Below, in pieces: positions 9,978 through 20,865 of a stretch of 64,000 bases of DNA (positions are counted from its first letter, which is position 1; the number at the start of each line of letters is the position of its first letter). The position numbers were made by a program, and so were the translations under genes. The DNA is from Craterostigma plantagineum (Eukaryota; Streptophyta; Magnoliopsida; Lamiales; Linderniaceae): positions 11,103,501-11,167,500 of the forward strand of contig JAPQWV010000005.1 in the NCBI GenBank assembly GCA_027422505.1, read 5' to 3'. The notes under the pieces are model-generated. The model did not search any database. It saw only the letters and a list, made by a program, of their open reading frames with translations, and was not told where the DNA came from.

Positions 9978-11650
9978 ATGACACGAAGCTCAAATAAGGG
10001 ACCATTTCTATTCGACGCGGAAATAGAAGCGACGTGCCGACGCATGAACCGAAACCGTAGACAAATCATGGAGGATCAAGAACGAGAAGAGAATCGCGAG
10101 GAACAACACAATCACGAGATGGTTGCTTTACGGCCCACTTTGCTAAGCCAAGCATTTCCGGGGCACTTCGATGACAATGACCCGATTGCCATTCCTCCGG
10201 GACCAATTAACCAATTTGAGATCAAATCTGTTACTATACAGATGTGACCGGTTCAACATTCAGCGGCCTGACAAACGATGACGCAAATGCCCACATTACA
10301 AAATTCTCACAAATTTGCAAAGCTATTAAATATCCGGGTGTTTCTCGAGAAGTCATAAAGCTGACATTCTTTCCGTTTTCTTTAGCAGGAAATGCGTCCG
10401 AATGGTTTTCGTCACTGCCGCATGCACCCATACATAGTTGGGATGAATTGGTAGAGTGTTTTCTGGGCAAATACTACCCGTTATCAAGAACGAGCGAAAT
10501 TAGGGCTGAACTTGTGAACTTCAAACAAGGAGGAGAAACACTAAACGACGCATGGAACAGATACAAGAATCTCCTCCGACAATGCCCAAATCACAACATC
10601 CCATTGATCGTACAAATGCAGTCGTTCTTTCTAGGATTAAGCACACAAAATAAGCGAATCGTTGATGGAGGGTATGGGCGAAGTTTCATGGAGTTAGGAG
10701 ATACTGACGCACTCGCAACCATCGAGAGGGTTGCAGCCTACCTGGCGAGATACACGGTACAAGATCTAGACCGACGGACAGCTGGCGTGCATGAGATAAA
10801 TAGTTCAATGGAAGCACAATTTGAGGCTATTCACCGGAGGCTAGATGCGATGCAAGCCAAGGATCCGGAGTCGGCCAACTTCGTCCACAACAAATCAAAG
10901 AACGTGTACTCAAACACATACGATCCGAGTTGGAGAAATCATTCGAACCTATCGTATGGCAATTCACACTACGAGAAGCCTCCAGGTTTCCAAGCCAACA
11001 AGAACGACCACCTTTTCAGAAGCATCAAGGACAACAAAACACACAACCACAACAACCAAAAGCAAGTTGGGAGGAAGCGCTCGACAAATTGGTAGCGATA
11101 CAAGGCAATGAGAATCGCAAGGCAGAGGAACGCTTCCAAAGTATAGAGACGAGGGTCAACACCAATTTTCAAGATCTACAGGCCACAATACGCAACCTAG
11201 CAATAACAGTGGGACAACTTGCGAGCACGGTATCCGAACGCAAACAAGGCGCACTCCCAAGCGACACCGAGAAGAACCCTAGAGAGTACGCGAAGGCCAT
11301 TCAACTACGGAATGGAAAGACACTCGAGCCAGCTCCAGAAATCCAGAAGGCGGTGGAAGAGATCGAAACAAAAGATGCCGACCAAAGTACTTCAATCACG
11401 AAGACGTTGGACTCTCCACCATCCGAAAAGAAGGCCGAGCCACTACCATCGATAAAGATTTGACCTCCATTTCCAGCTGCACTACGACGGGGAAAACCTG
11501 ATAAGCAATTTGAACGCTTTATTAATATTTTTAAGAAGCTTGAAATTAATATTCCTTTTGTTGAAGCGCTTTTGCAGATACCAAAGTATGCAAAATTCTT
11601 GAAGGAGCTATTGTCGAATCGGAATAAGTTGGAGGAACATGGTACGATAG
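9978..11650 (+). pseudogene. Athila/Tat-type gag (5' part of polyprotein), frameshifted
   Basis: The product would be the capsid precursor. The first frame (9978-10247) gives an Arg/Glu-rich N-terminus ending in the region before capsid. The second (10244-11095) carries the retrotransposon gag core: FFPFSLAGNASEWFSSLP, then WDELVECFLGKYYP and QMQSFFLGL. The third (from about 10970 to 11650) has the NLAITVGQLAS segment and, after an in-frame TGA at 11461, the conserved INIPFVEALLQIPKYAKFLK block just upstream of protease. At least two frameshifts and one nonsense codon disable it. The polyprotein then stops where the copia LTR begins at 11651. Protease and everything after are missing from the window. 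Confidence 0.85.
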
Positions 11651-12000
11651 TGTAGAATATCAATTTTAATTGTGCTTTGATTCATTAGCTGTCTTCGTAG
11701 ATTGTGGCTTTTATTGTATTTGTCCTTAGTTTAGGACTTATTTGTTATTTATACCAAGCTTGTTTGGTATAAATACATTTGTAAACATTGAGCTTAATAG
11801 AGAAGATTTTAGAATTTGATCCGAAATGCTTGCAATTCGATTTCTAGAGAGAGAAACAAAAATATCTTTTCTCACTACTCGAGATTCTCTCAAAAGCTCT
11901 CCAAGAAGGTTTTCGATCGAAATTTCAATCTATGCAATTCTTATCGATTCCTTTAGAATTTATGCCTAGGATCATAGAGTTGATTAATTAGAACCTAACA
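11651..12000 (+). mobile_element. 5' LTR of copia-1
   Basis: A 350-bp LTR with termini TGTAGAATAT...AACCTAACA, directly followed by a tRNA-iMet PBS. It interrupts the Athila/Tat gag. A matching 3' LTR was not found in the window, so a TSD cannot be confirmed (5' flank GATAG). Confidence 0.85.
11768..11775 (+). promoter_or_regulatory. Candidate TATA box in copia-1 LTR
   Basis: TATAAATA at nt 118 of the LTR, in the context TTGGTATAAATACATT. Consistent with a short-LTR copia core promoter. Confidence 0.5.
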
Positions 12001-12002
12001 AT

Positions 12003-12014
12003 TGGTATCAGAGC
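12003..12014 (+). other. Primer-binding site, tRNA-iMet type
   Basis: TGGTATCAGAGC, the plant initiator-Met tRNA complement, 2 nt after the LTR end. Confidence 0.9.
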
Positions 12015-13073
12015 AGATTCGTTCTGTTTTGAATCGAAAATTGTTAGAATTGGATCGAAATTTTAATTCTACACTGTTCCATCGAAGAACAGTTTTGGCG
12101 CGAAATTCAATTTCGATCAAATAGCTCAATTATGAACTTATTTGGCTTGAATTTGATGATTCTCTGCTCGTCTTAGTGATATAAGTTGATTGCGATTAGG
12201 TCTGTAGCTGTTTGAACTTCGATTTAGCAGATTTGATTTGATTCGAGAAGTTACTGTTCGCGCGAAGAACAGTTTGAACATATTCTGATTTTGCTTAAAT
12301 TCGACATATTTTGCTTCATGACGTGTTTAATTGCCTGTTCGTGCGTAGTCAGTAGTTGATTTCGAGCAGATAGGTGTAATTTCACAATCTAATTCATCAT
12401 TTTTGCTTGAATCAGTGTTAATTGTACTCTGTGATTTTTTGCGATCATCTTAATTTTTCTCGCTAGATTCTTCGATCAGATTAATTTCTCGATCGAAAAA
12501 CTCTGCGCGAGAATTTTTCTCGATCAGAATACGAAGTCAGACCTAAAGTCGTCTCTGTCAAGAACGACTTTAGTAGAAAAATTTCTCGAGCATTAATTAG
12601 CGAAAAACTTTTTCGACAAAGACCAATTTTGACTTTGCATGCGTAAAACTTACTGTCGAAAACTTTTTCAGTCAGACTCCTCAGTTTGACTAAGCAAAAA
12701 CCTTTTGCGTCCGAGAAACTTTTTCAGTCAATGAATTTATTTTGACCCAGCGAGAAACTTATTAAACAATACTGTTTCTCCGCGCTCGAAATAAATTCGC
12801 AATCCAAATTTTTTTCTCGACCAAAAGATTTTGAGCAACTTTTCTCGCTCGTAAAATTTTTCGCTGACACTCTCTCTCGCACGAGAACAGTAACAGTGAC
12901 AATTTTTCTCGACGAATTAATTTTTTATCAAACTTTAAAGATTGAGTCAAAAATATTCTCGAATCTAATCTAGAATCAAACGCTACTAACTAATCGGCTA
13001 TTTGTGAAGCACATCACATAGGTTCAAGACATCAAAACAACAAACAAAGATCCTACATCAACTCGAAGAAGAC
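12015..13073 (+). other. copia-1 untranslated leader with hairpins and TCGATCG-type motifs
   Basis: A 1.06 kb leader between PBS and gag. Visible inverted repeats are CTGTTC-N7-GAACAG at 12074-12092 and again at 12254-12272, and a 10-bp stem with an 11-nt loop at 12543-12573. From about 12430 onward short CG-containing words (TTTCTCGATC, TCGATCGAAA, CGAGAAAC) are frequent. No coding frame is supported. Hairpins in this position could serve RNA dimerisation or packaging. Confidence 0.6.
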
Positions 13074-14495
13074 ATGGATGCTTACTCACTAGGAAATGAT
13101 AATCGTCCTCCAATTCTCAAGAGAGGCGAATATACAGTCTGGAGAAGCCGATTTCTAAATTTCATAGAGCTAAAGGAACAGGTAGAAGACCTTCTCTCAT
13201 CAATTGAGCAAGGTCCAGCTCAGTTCTGGGTAGATGTACCTGGGGACAACACTGCCAACCCTCCAATTCCTGCCTCTAGGCGACTGAAAGAGCCTAGGGA
13301 ATATACTGCGGAGGAAAGAGTGAGAGCAAAAGCTGATCTAATAGCCAAGAACACGCTTATGCAAGGAATCCCAAATGATATCTATCGACAGATCGATAGT
13401 ATTCCAACCGCTAAGGGAATGTGGGATGAGCTGCACAAGATGATGCAACGAACAGAAGTCGGTATCAAGTCCAAGAAGGCTAATATTCTCACAGCCTACG
13501 ATTCATTCAGAGCTAAACCAGAGGAGTGCTTACACGATCTATACCAGAGATATCTCACCCTCTTAAATGAGATGAGGAAAATCGAAATCTCTAAGACAAA
13601 CATGGAAACCAACATCAGATTTCTTTCCTCCCTGCCCTCAGAATGGAAAAAGATATCCACTCAGATCAGACAGAATAAAGACCTTGAGGAGCTGGATATC
13701 CATGCCATGTTTGACAACATTGCACAGCACGAGGAAGACATAAGCGATATTCAGAAGGAGTATAAGGGCAAACTTATCGATGACTCAGCTGCCCTAGTCT
13801 CAGACAGGAGGAGCGCAAAATTGCGAAAAGAAAAGATCGTCAAGCCTCCTACCCCCTCAGAATCTGAAGACGAATTATATTCAGACATGGAGCCTAACAT
13901 GAAAATGCTGGGAAAGCAGTTGGCGCTAATTGGGAAAATGATGAACAAACAGTACTTCAAAAAGAAGTCCTCATCATTAGCCAATCGACTTAGGACCTCA
14001 AGCTCGAAGAACAAAGAACCTGCACCTGAGACTTCTGAGGTCAAGACTATCAAAGAACCGACCAAATGCTTTAACTGCGGAAAACCTGGTCATTACGCCC
14101 GAGAATGTACTCTCCCGAAGAAGAGAGACAGTAATTACTACTCCAGGAAGCTTCAACTTACGAAACAAAAGGAAGCTGGAGTAGCTCTAATGGATGAACA
14201 AGACCACTGGCTCGAGGACACGTCTAGCTCAGAGGAAGAGAATCTAGCTCTAATGGCCCGCCAAGACAAACAATCAGACGCCGAAGACTCAAACTCGACT
14301 GACGAGGACCAAGCATCCGATTCTTCACATGAGATCCATCATGTGTGGTACCTCGACTCTGGTTGCTCCACACACATGACGGGAATACAAGAGCTGCTGA
14401 GCAACTACAAAGACAGACCGAATGGAAAAGTCAGATTCGGAAATAACGACTCAGCCCCCATACTAGGAGTTGGGAACATCATTTTGAAAATCTGA
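13074..14495 (+). pseudogene. copia-1 gag and protease start
   Basis: A 473-codon open frame. It has a copia-type gag (UBN2-like) N-terminal part with WRSRFLNFIE near residue 25 and the usual MWDELHKMMQ block near 121. A CCHC knuckle CFNCGKPGHYAREC lies near residues 333-346, then an acidic Ser/Asp/Glu-rich linker, then the aspartic protease active site WYLDSGCSTHMTG near 426-438. The frame ends prematurely inside protease and the rest continues in another frame from about 14496. The start ATG follows the leader directly and fits family length. Role in the live element: particle protein and processing enzyme. Confidence 0.85.
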
Positions 14496-15726
14496 CGATA
14501 AAAGATGTCTCTTACGTCGAAGGTCTCCGCCATAACTTGTTCAGCATAGGCCAATTCTGTGACAAAGGCTTCCAGGTGGTCTTTCATGCTGACCAGTGCA
14601 GAATATTGGACAGTCAGAACAACGAACTCCTGCAAGGACTTCGGAAATCTAATCTTTACACGATCAATCTGACGTCTGTGCGGACTACGACAGCTGTTTG
14701 CCTCATCTCCCAGATTACAATTCAGAGGAACAGCTTATGGCATCAACGTGTGCCTCATCTAAACATCAAAGCTCTTCAACGACTATCAATGAAAAAGTTG
14801 GTTCACGGTCTACCAAAAATTAGTCTAAAAAAGAGCATCAGTGTTCGGCATGTCAATTAGGAAAAATGAAGCGAGCATCTCATCATGTTAAACTAGTTGC
14901 CTCCACTTCACGTCCTCTGGAATTGCTACATATGGATCTCTGTGGACCTATGCAGACACAGAGTATTAATGGGCGGAAGTACGTACTAGTTATCGTTGAT
15001 GATTACTCCCGCTACACATGGACGATGTTCCTCCGAACTAAAGATGAGACAGATAGTTAATTTCGTGAACACTACTCAGAATTTGCTGCAACTATCCATC
15101 CAAGTCATCCGAACGGACAACGGCACTGAATTCAAAAACAAGTATCTCAGTGACTTTTATCAGAAACTTGGCATTCATCAGCAATTTTTGGCCGCCAAAA
15201 CCCCTCAACAGAACGGGGTTGTTGAAAGAAAAAATAGAACTCTAGTAGAGGCCGCCCGTACAATGCTGATTCATTCCGGCCTCCCACACTTTCTATGGGC
15301 TGGAGCAGTAAATAAGGCCTGTTTCACTCAGAACAGGACGGTGGTTCACAAGCGCTTTAATAAAACTCCGTACGAAATAATAAACAAGCGAGTACCCAAT
15401 ATCTCATTCTTCAAGGTCTTCTGGTGCAAGTGCTTTGTGGCGAATGACGGAGAGCAACGTGCTAAGTTCGACCCTAAAGCAATCGAAGCCACATTCGTTG
15501 GGTATTCATCAACGTCAAAGGCATATCGAGTTTACATCAAGTCCAACCGATCAATCAAAGAAAGCTACAACGTCACTTTCCATGAAGTGGCAGAAATGGC
15601 TCCTGCACACCTTAGTTCAGGACCCGTACCAAATACGACAGTTCAAAACCCGTATACACTGGTGTGTTGGCACAAAACCAACAGAAGATGGCAACAACTC
15701 CAGATTCAACGTCTGAAGAAGCACTG
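14496..15726 (+). pseudogene. copia-1 protease end and integrase, multiple frameshifts
   Basis: Continuation of pol in shifting frames. After HNLFSIGQFCDKG (end of protease) comes a gag-pre-integrase region with WHQR..HLN and a stop near 14860, where the usual zinc-finger C..C is damaged. The integrase core follows: LHMDLCGP with the first catalytic Asp near 14932, TDNGTEF with the second near 15118, and GVVERKNR with the Glu near 15222. A frameshift lies between the first and second Asp (frame ends at 15060). The downstream KAYRVYIKSN region is intact until 15726. Confidence 0.85.
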
Positions 15727-17333
15727 AAACTTGCGTTGAAAGATTTGGACTCTCTCTTTGAGCCCATATATTGGTCAGAAAACATTATAGCAACACCGTT
15801 AGTGGAACCCCCACTCGACGAGGCAAGTATACCGAGCTCTTCAAATGTCCCTACCTCACCCGATTCAGAATTACCACAGATCAATGACGAACCTACAACA
15901 GTAAATGAGGAAGTCTCAACAGAACCACTCGATCCAAATACAGAATCTGACTCTAGCGTTGGAAGTCTCAGTCCTCAAATGACCGATGCGTCTAGCTCTT
16001 CACTACCCCATGAGCGAAAATGGACTCGAGCACATCCGGTTGATCAGATTATTGGTGGTCCTTCACGTGGAGTACGGACACGTCATCAACACAGTTTATT
16101 CAGCTGCTTCTTAAGCCAAAATGAGCCAACTAAGGTAGCAGACGCACTAAAAGACCCGAATTGGGTGATAGCAATGCAAGATGAAATCAACCAATTTGAG
16201 CGTCTTCAAGTGTGGACCCTAGTATCTCGACCGCATGGGAAAACAATCATCGGAACGAAATAGATTTAAAACAAAAAGAATGAAGATGGCGAAGTGATTA
16301 GGAACAAAGCTAGATTAGTTGCGAAGGGCTATAACCAACAGAAAGTAATTGACTACGACGAGACATATGCTCCTGTTGCTCGAATTGAAGCCATTCGTCT
16401 CTTCCTGGCTTATGCGGCTCATAAAGACTTCAAAGTCTACCAAATGGATGTAAAGACCGCCTTTCTCAATGGCGTGCTAAAAGAGGAAGTCTACGTCGCT
16501 CAGCCAGAAGGCTTTATTGATAAAAAACATCCCGATCACGTCTATCGATTGGACAAAGCTCTCTACGGACTAAAACAAGCTCCACGCGCTTGGTATGACG
16601 TATTGAGCGATTCCTCATAAAATCTGGCTTTATCCGAGGAACGATCGATACGACCCTCTTCATAAAATGGCAAGACAAAGATTTGATGGTTGTCCAAGTC
16701 TATGTAGACGACATCATATTCGGATCAACAAATCCACGGCTATGCAAGAGATTTAGAGAATTGATGAAGAGCAAATTTGAAATGAGCCACATGGGAGAGA
16801 TGCAGTTCTTCTTAGGACTTCAAGTAAGGCAGCTCGATGATGGGATATTCATCAGTCAGACTAACTACATCAAGGACATCTTGAAGAAATTCCATCAAGA
16901 TCAGAACAAGCCACTCAGCACTCCCACGTCCACAAGCTGCAAGTTGGATGCCGATCCCACAGGAAAAGCGGTCGACATTACATTATATCGCAGCATTATC
17001 GGCTCTCTTCTTTATCTCACCTCAAGCCGGCCAGACATCATGTTTGCCACATGTCTATATGCCCGTTTTCAAGCCGATCCCAAACAATCTCACATGCTTG
17101 CGGTGAAGCGAATTCTGCGTTACCTTAAGGGCACCTCCTCCTTAGGACTATGGTATCCTAAAGGAACAAATTTCAAATTAATTGGCTATACTGACGCTGA
17201 CTACGCAGGTTACCGAATGGACAGGAAAAGCACATCCGGTGGCGCTCAATTCCTAGGCGAAAAACTAGTCTGCTGGTCATCCAAAAAGCAGAACTGCGTC
17301 TCAACATCGACGGCCGAGGCAGAATACGTCGCA
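15664..17333 (+). pseudogene. copia-1 reverse transcriptase and RNase H (5' part)
   Basis: A long Ser/Pro/Glu-rich linker leads to WTLVSRPHGKTIIGTK, where a TAG (16261) and a second stop interrupt the start of RT. RT continues with the block from [10 protein letters not shown] through [11 protein letters not shown] to [10 protein letters not shown]. After a frameshift near 16605 comes the catalytic YVDDIIFGS near 16702, then the LYLTSSRPDI and RILRYLKGT blocks. RNase H follows with DADYAG and KSTSGGAQFLG, and STAEAEYVA is cut at 17333 by the solo LTR. Non-functional, but all domain landmarks are recognisable. Confidence 0.9.
17329..17333 (+). repeat. TSD left copy of solo LTR
   Basis: TCGCA before the LTR and TCGCG at 20549-20553 after it: 4 of 5 match, consistent with an old 5-bp target duplication. 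Confidence 0.65.
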
Positions 17334-17979
17334 TGTAATACCCGTAAAATGTAATTACGGGATTCACGATTTAATTAGCTGTGAAAATGTTTAATTAGAA
17401 ACTTGGTTGGATTAATTAAATAAAGAGGTAAGGACTGCAAGAAAATTAATACAAATTATTTGTGGACTTATCTACTAATAATATTTCGCGTACTATAGCT
17501 AAATTCGATCAGGTCATATAAAATCAACTTTTGGCCAATAAATATACATACATATTATATGACTTACGTGACTGCTTGTGACACGTTTTGTGATTTTTAT
17601 GTGCTTAAATGATTTCATATTATATGCCAACATGACATGTATAAATTGGAAAGTAGGATTGGGATTTAGGAAAATAGCTAGCTAAAGAAATCAAGGTAAA
17701 GGATATAATTGCCAAGTACTAACAAAATATGATTAAAATTATAGTTGGGTCTATTGAAATCCATAGCTTAAAGCCCAATCATTTGGGATAAGTATTAATT
17801 ACTTAGAAGTAAAGTAAGGTCACGTTGCTTGATGTCTTATCAAGCATGCTATCGGATAACCCTTAGAATTTATTAAGAACCATTCTATAGATTAAACATA
17901 AGTAAACCAAAAGACCTTTAGCAATATAGTTTCGTTGAATAAGAGAAACTCGAGATCTTTGATCTCGAAATCCTTGAGC

Positions 17980-18001
17980 CTCGAGATCTATAGATCTCGA
18001 G
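17980..18001. repeat. 22-bp perfect palindrome
   Basis: CTCGAGATCTATAGATCTCGAG reads the same on both strands; it lies in the CTCGAG-rich part of the solo LTR. Confidence 0.9.
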
Positions 18002-19790
18002 AGGGAGTTGTATGCTTAATGAATAAAAATGTCGAGGTGAGTAAATGTCGAAATTAGAGAATGTCGAACAAATTGAATTTTGAAACATTGGGAATCTAAA
18101 ATTCTAGAGTCCGATTTCTTAGCTATAAGGAAAGGTGCATAATATAATAAAATTATAAGAATGTTACTTAAGAAAACAAGATAAGTATTGATAAAGTAAA
18201 CACTAACGTAATTAAACAATTTCAACACGCAAAGAATAACTATAATAAACAAGAGATGAACTCATTCATATCAAAAAGATAAACTTACGAAAACTTAGTA
18301 TGAGAAAAGGAGGAAACGAAATCCAGTTGCAAACCACCATTGAAAAACTTAAGAACGAGACTTGAGCTAAGTTTGGAAAGGTATGGACTGTTATTTCGAC
18401 TTTTAATCTGTTTCGTTCATTACCATGCATAGGAGATTGTTAGAATAACGATTTGGATAATACTAGGGTTTTATATAACTCCAACTAACGAAAGATTTAC
18501 AGCTATGAAACCCTAATAATATTCCAACTGTTCTTGAAGAAAATTAAATTGGATCGAAGGTTTAGATGATTTTCATACCAAAAAGATGTTTTCAAATGAT
18601 AGGATTTCCAGGTTGATAAATTTCGAAGCTGTATTAGTTTGTAGGAATGATTTCGAGCTTGAAAATGAAGATAGGAGAATGTCGAGACTAAACTCGAGAT
18701 ACAATCTCGAGAAGAAGCTCGAATTTCATATCGAAATCCATGTTGGTAGATTCTCGAGATTAAGCTTGAAAACCATATCGAAATACATTTTAGTATCAGC
18801 CCAGAAATTTAATAAGAATCTCGAGATCAAGCTCGAGATTCATCTCAAACCATACCGAGATTTATCAACCATGTCGAGATTCATAATGTATCTCGAAGTC
18901 CATGTCACAATTCCATAACCAAGCTCGACATCTATCTTAAGAATATGTCGAGATCCATGTCGAATTTTATTTCGAGGTTTTATATCATTCAAATCTCGAA
19001 ATCCGTACATATACTATGTCGAAATTCCTGTTGGTGTCGACTTTGAAATTATATAGGATGTCGAATTTAGCTCATGTCGAGATTAATCTCGAGAATATAT
19101 CGAAATTTAATTCAAAACTCATTTCATTAACCATGTCGAAATCCTACACGTCCTTAAGGAATCCCGAGAACCATATCGCCGAAATCGTGTGTTGTTTAAA
19201 TATCGAAACCTTGTACATGCTACCTCAAAATCCCATGAGTCAGATTCGAAATTTTAGTTAATAAACCTTGCAATCTTTATGAATCGTTTAGTTAATCTCG
19301 AAACATGTATATGTTACTTCGAGATTCATGCTTAATAGAAACTCATAAAAATCAAGACTAGGGTTTCTAAACTAAACCACTTTTATGAAACTATATTTAG
19401 ACTAACAAATCCTAATTTTATATATTTCTATATTTAGGGTTCGAAGATTACCAATTTACAGTACGATAAGCTAAATAGCTAAGGACACCAGGTAAGTGGA
19501 AACCCCAACTACAACACATAAATTATATGTGCATGAATTTCATGATTATGTGCTTCTATGACTACGTGAATCCTTATGTGATTTATTTATCTATGTCAAT
19601 TAATTATTATATGAAATGACATGACAAGTACTTCTGCATTATCCACGTACGCATTTTCACGAGCATACATGAGTCCCACGAAAGCTACAAGACACGATTA
19701 TATGTCACGCATGATTTCTGGTACACGATAAATGTTTGCATTTAATGGCTCTTCTATGCTACCATGGTGATTTTATGTCACCGATTTCAC

Positions 19791-19858
19791 GACATGACAT
19801 GTCTCAAGACAAGGGCATGCATGTGACATGACATGTCTCAAGACAAGGGCATGCATGT
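19791..19858. repeat. 34-bp exact tandem duplication
   Basis: A 34-bp unit starting GACATGACATGTCTCAAGAC occurs twice in direct contact with no visible difference, so it arose recently relative to the LTR. Confidence 0.9.
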
Positions 19859-20216
19859 AGCGAAAAGTTGCGACATGGAAGATGCAATCTGAGGAGACAT
19901 GCAACACCAAGGGTATAATTGGTGTTAGCATCCTCGTAGTAGGTCTTCCAGTGTGAAGCGTCCGCATGGCGTATGAAACCACCTTGGGACAGAAAAGGCG
20001 CTCTAGGGTTAGCCTCCCATGAGTGGGTATTGCCATTTGTATATATTTATTTATCCCTAGTGGATTTGAGCTCCATGATGGTGCATAGCAAGATAAGCCG
20101 AGGGCCCTACATGACAAGACAAGACACGAATTAAATTACATGAAACGATTAGAAAGCATTGGCGCGAATGCCTTTGCATTTTATGACACGTGCACTGCAT
20201 GCATGGTTTCACTTAC

Positions 20217-20233
20217 TGAGCTTTATAAGCTCA
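20217..20233 (+). promoter_or_regulatory. Conserved LTR hairpin (TACTGAGC type)
   Basis: TGAGCTT-TAT-AAGCTCA, 7-bp perfect stem, followed by TTTTTATGTGTTGTAGG; 315 nt from the LTR end. See the finding on this motif. Confidence 0.55.
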
Positions 20234-20398
20234 TTCCACGTTTTTATGTGTTGTAGGTACAATAGAGTCGGACGTTGAGAAACGTCACGACTAAGGCGGG
20301 CTGACGGCGGTACTCCAGGGTCTTTTGAGGGCGAGGCTGTACATGGATGACGACCTGTGGAGCGATGTTAGGATGTTTTGATATGATATATATTTTGG

Positions 20399-20408
20399 GG
20401 CTTCGGCC
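20399..20408 (+). promoter_or_regulatory. UUCG-tetraloop hairpin in LTR
   Basis: GGC-TTCG-GCC. In RNA this is a C(UUCG)G tetraloop, an unusually stable hairpin. Also at 670-681 (plus) and 25257-25268 (minus). Confidence 0.5.
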
Positions 20409-20548
20409 TTTTTATAATTACGACGATGTGGGTTACGTTTTGTCGTAACATATCATATTTTAGGAAAAAGTTTTAATTAGACGGGTCTCCGGCGACTTAC
20501 GTTGCGAAAATCCGCCACAATTAGTATTAGAAAATCAGGGTCGCCACA

Positions 20549-20553
20549 TCGCG
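20549..20553 (+). repeat. TSD right copy of solo LTR
   Basis: TCGCG, pairs with TCGCA at 17329-17333 (one mismatch). Confidence 0.65.
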
Positions 20554-20865
20554 GCTGCCATCTGTTGCTCGCAAATGCTATGGATGCGGACTCAGCTTCG
20601 CGATTATGGGTACAATCTAAATAATATACCCATTTATAGCGATAGCCAAAGTGCCATTGCGATTACATGTAATCCTGTTTACCACTCACGCACAAAACAT
20701 ATAGACATACGATATCACTTCATCAAAGATCACGTAGAAAAAGGCACGATTAACATGTATTTTGTGAACACGGAACATCAACTAGCCGACATTTTCACCA
20801 AGGCTTTGGACGAAAAAAGGTTCCAATTCCATGTCGGAAAATTAGGCATGTTGAACCTTCCGTGA
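20549..20865 (+). pseudogene. copia-1 RNase H, C-terminal part
   Basis: Resumes the frame interrupted at 17333. It reads the end of the copia RNase H and the conserved tail YSDSQSAIAI, HSRTKHIDIRYHFI and QLADIFTKALDE, and ends at a normal stop at 20863-20865. Length and motifs match the end of plant copia pol. Confidence 0.9.

Larger units (their letters stand above)
17334..20548 (+). mobile_element. Solo Tekay-like LTR, 3.2 kb
   Basis: Starts TGTAATACCCG and ends GGGTCGCCACA, with no internal region, and sits inside the RNase H codons of copia-1, whose reading resumes right after it. It shares its 5' terminus with the LTRs of the gag-only array (44220 on) and its 3' terminus with the old Tekay LTR. 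Inside are a terminal hairpin (17341-17361), a CTCGAG-rich stretch (about 17945-19330), a 34-bp tandem duplication and the conserved TACTGAGC hairpin. A solo LTR forms by recombination between the two LTRs of one insertion. Confidence 0.85.
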
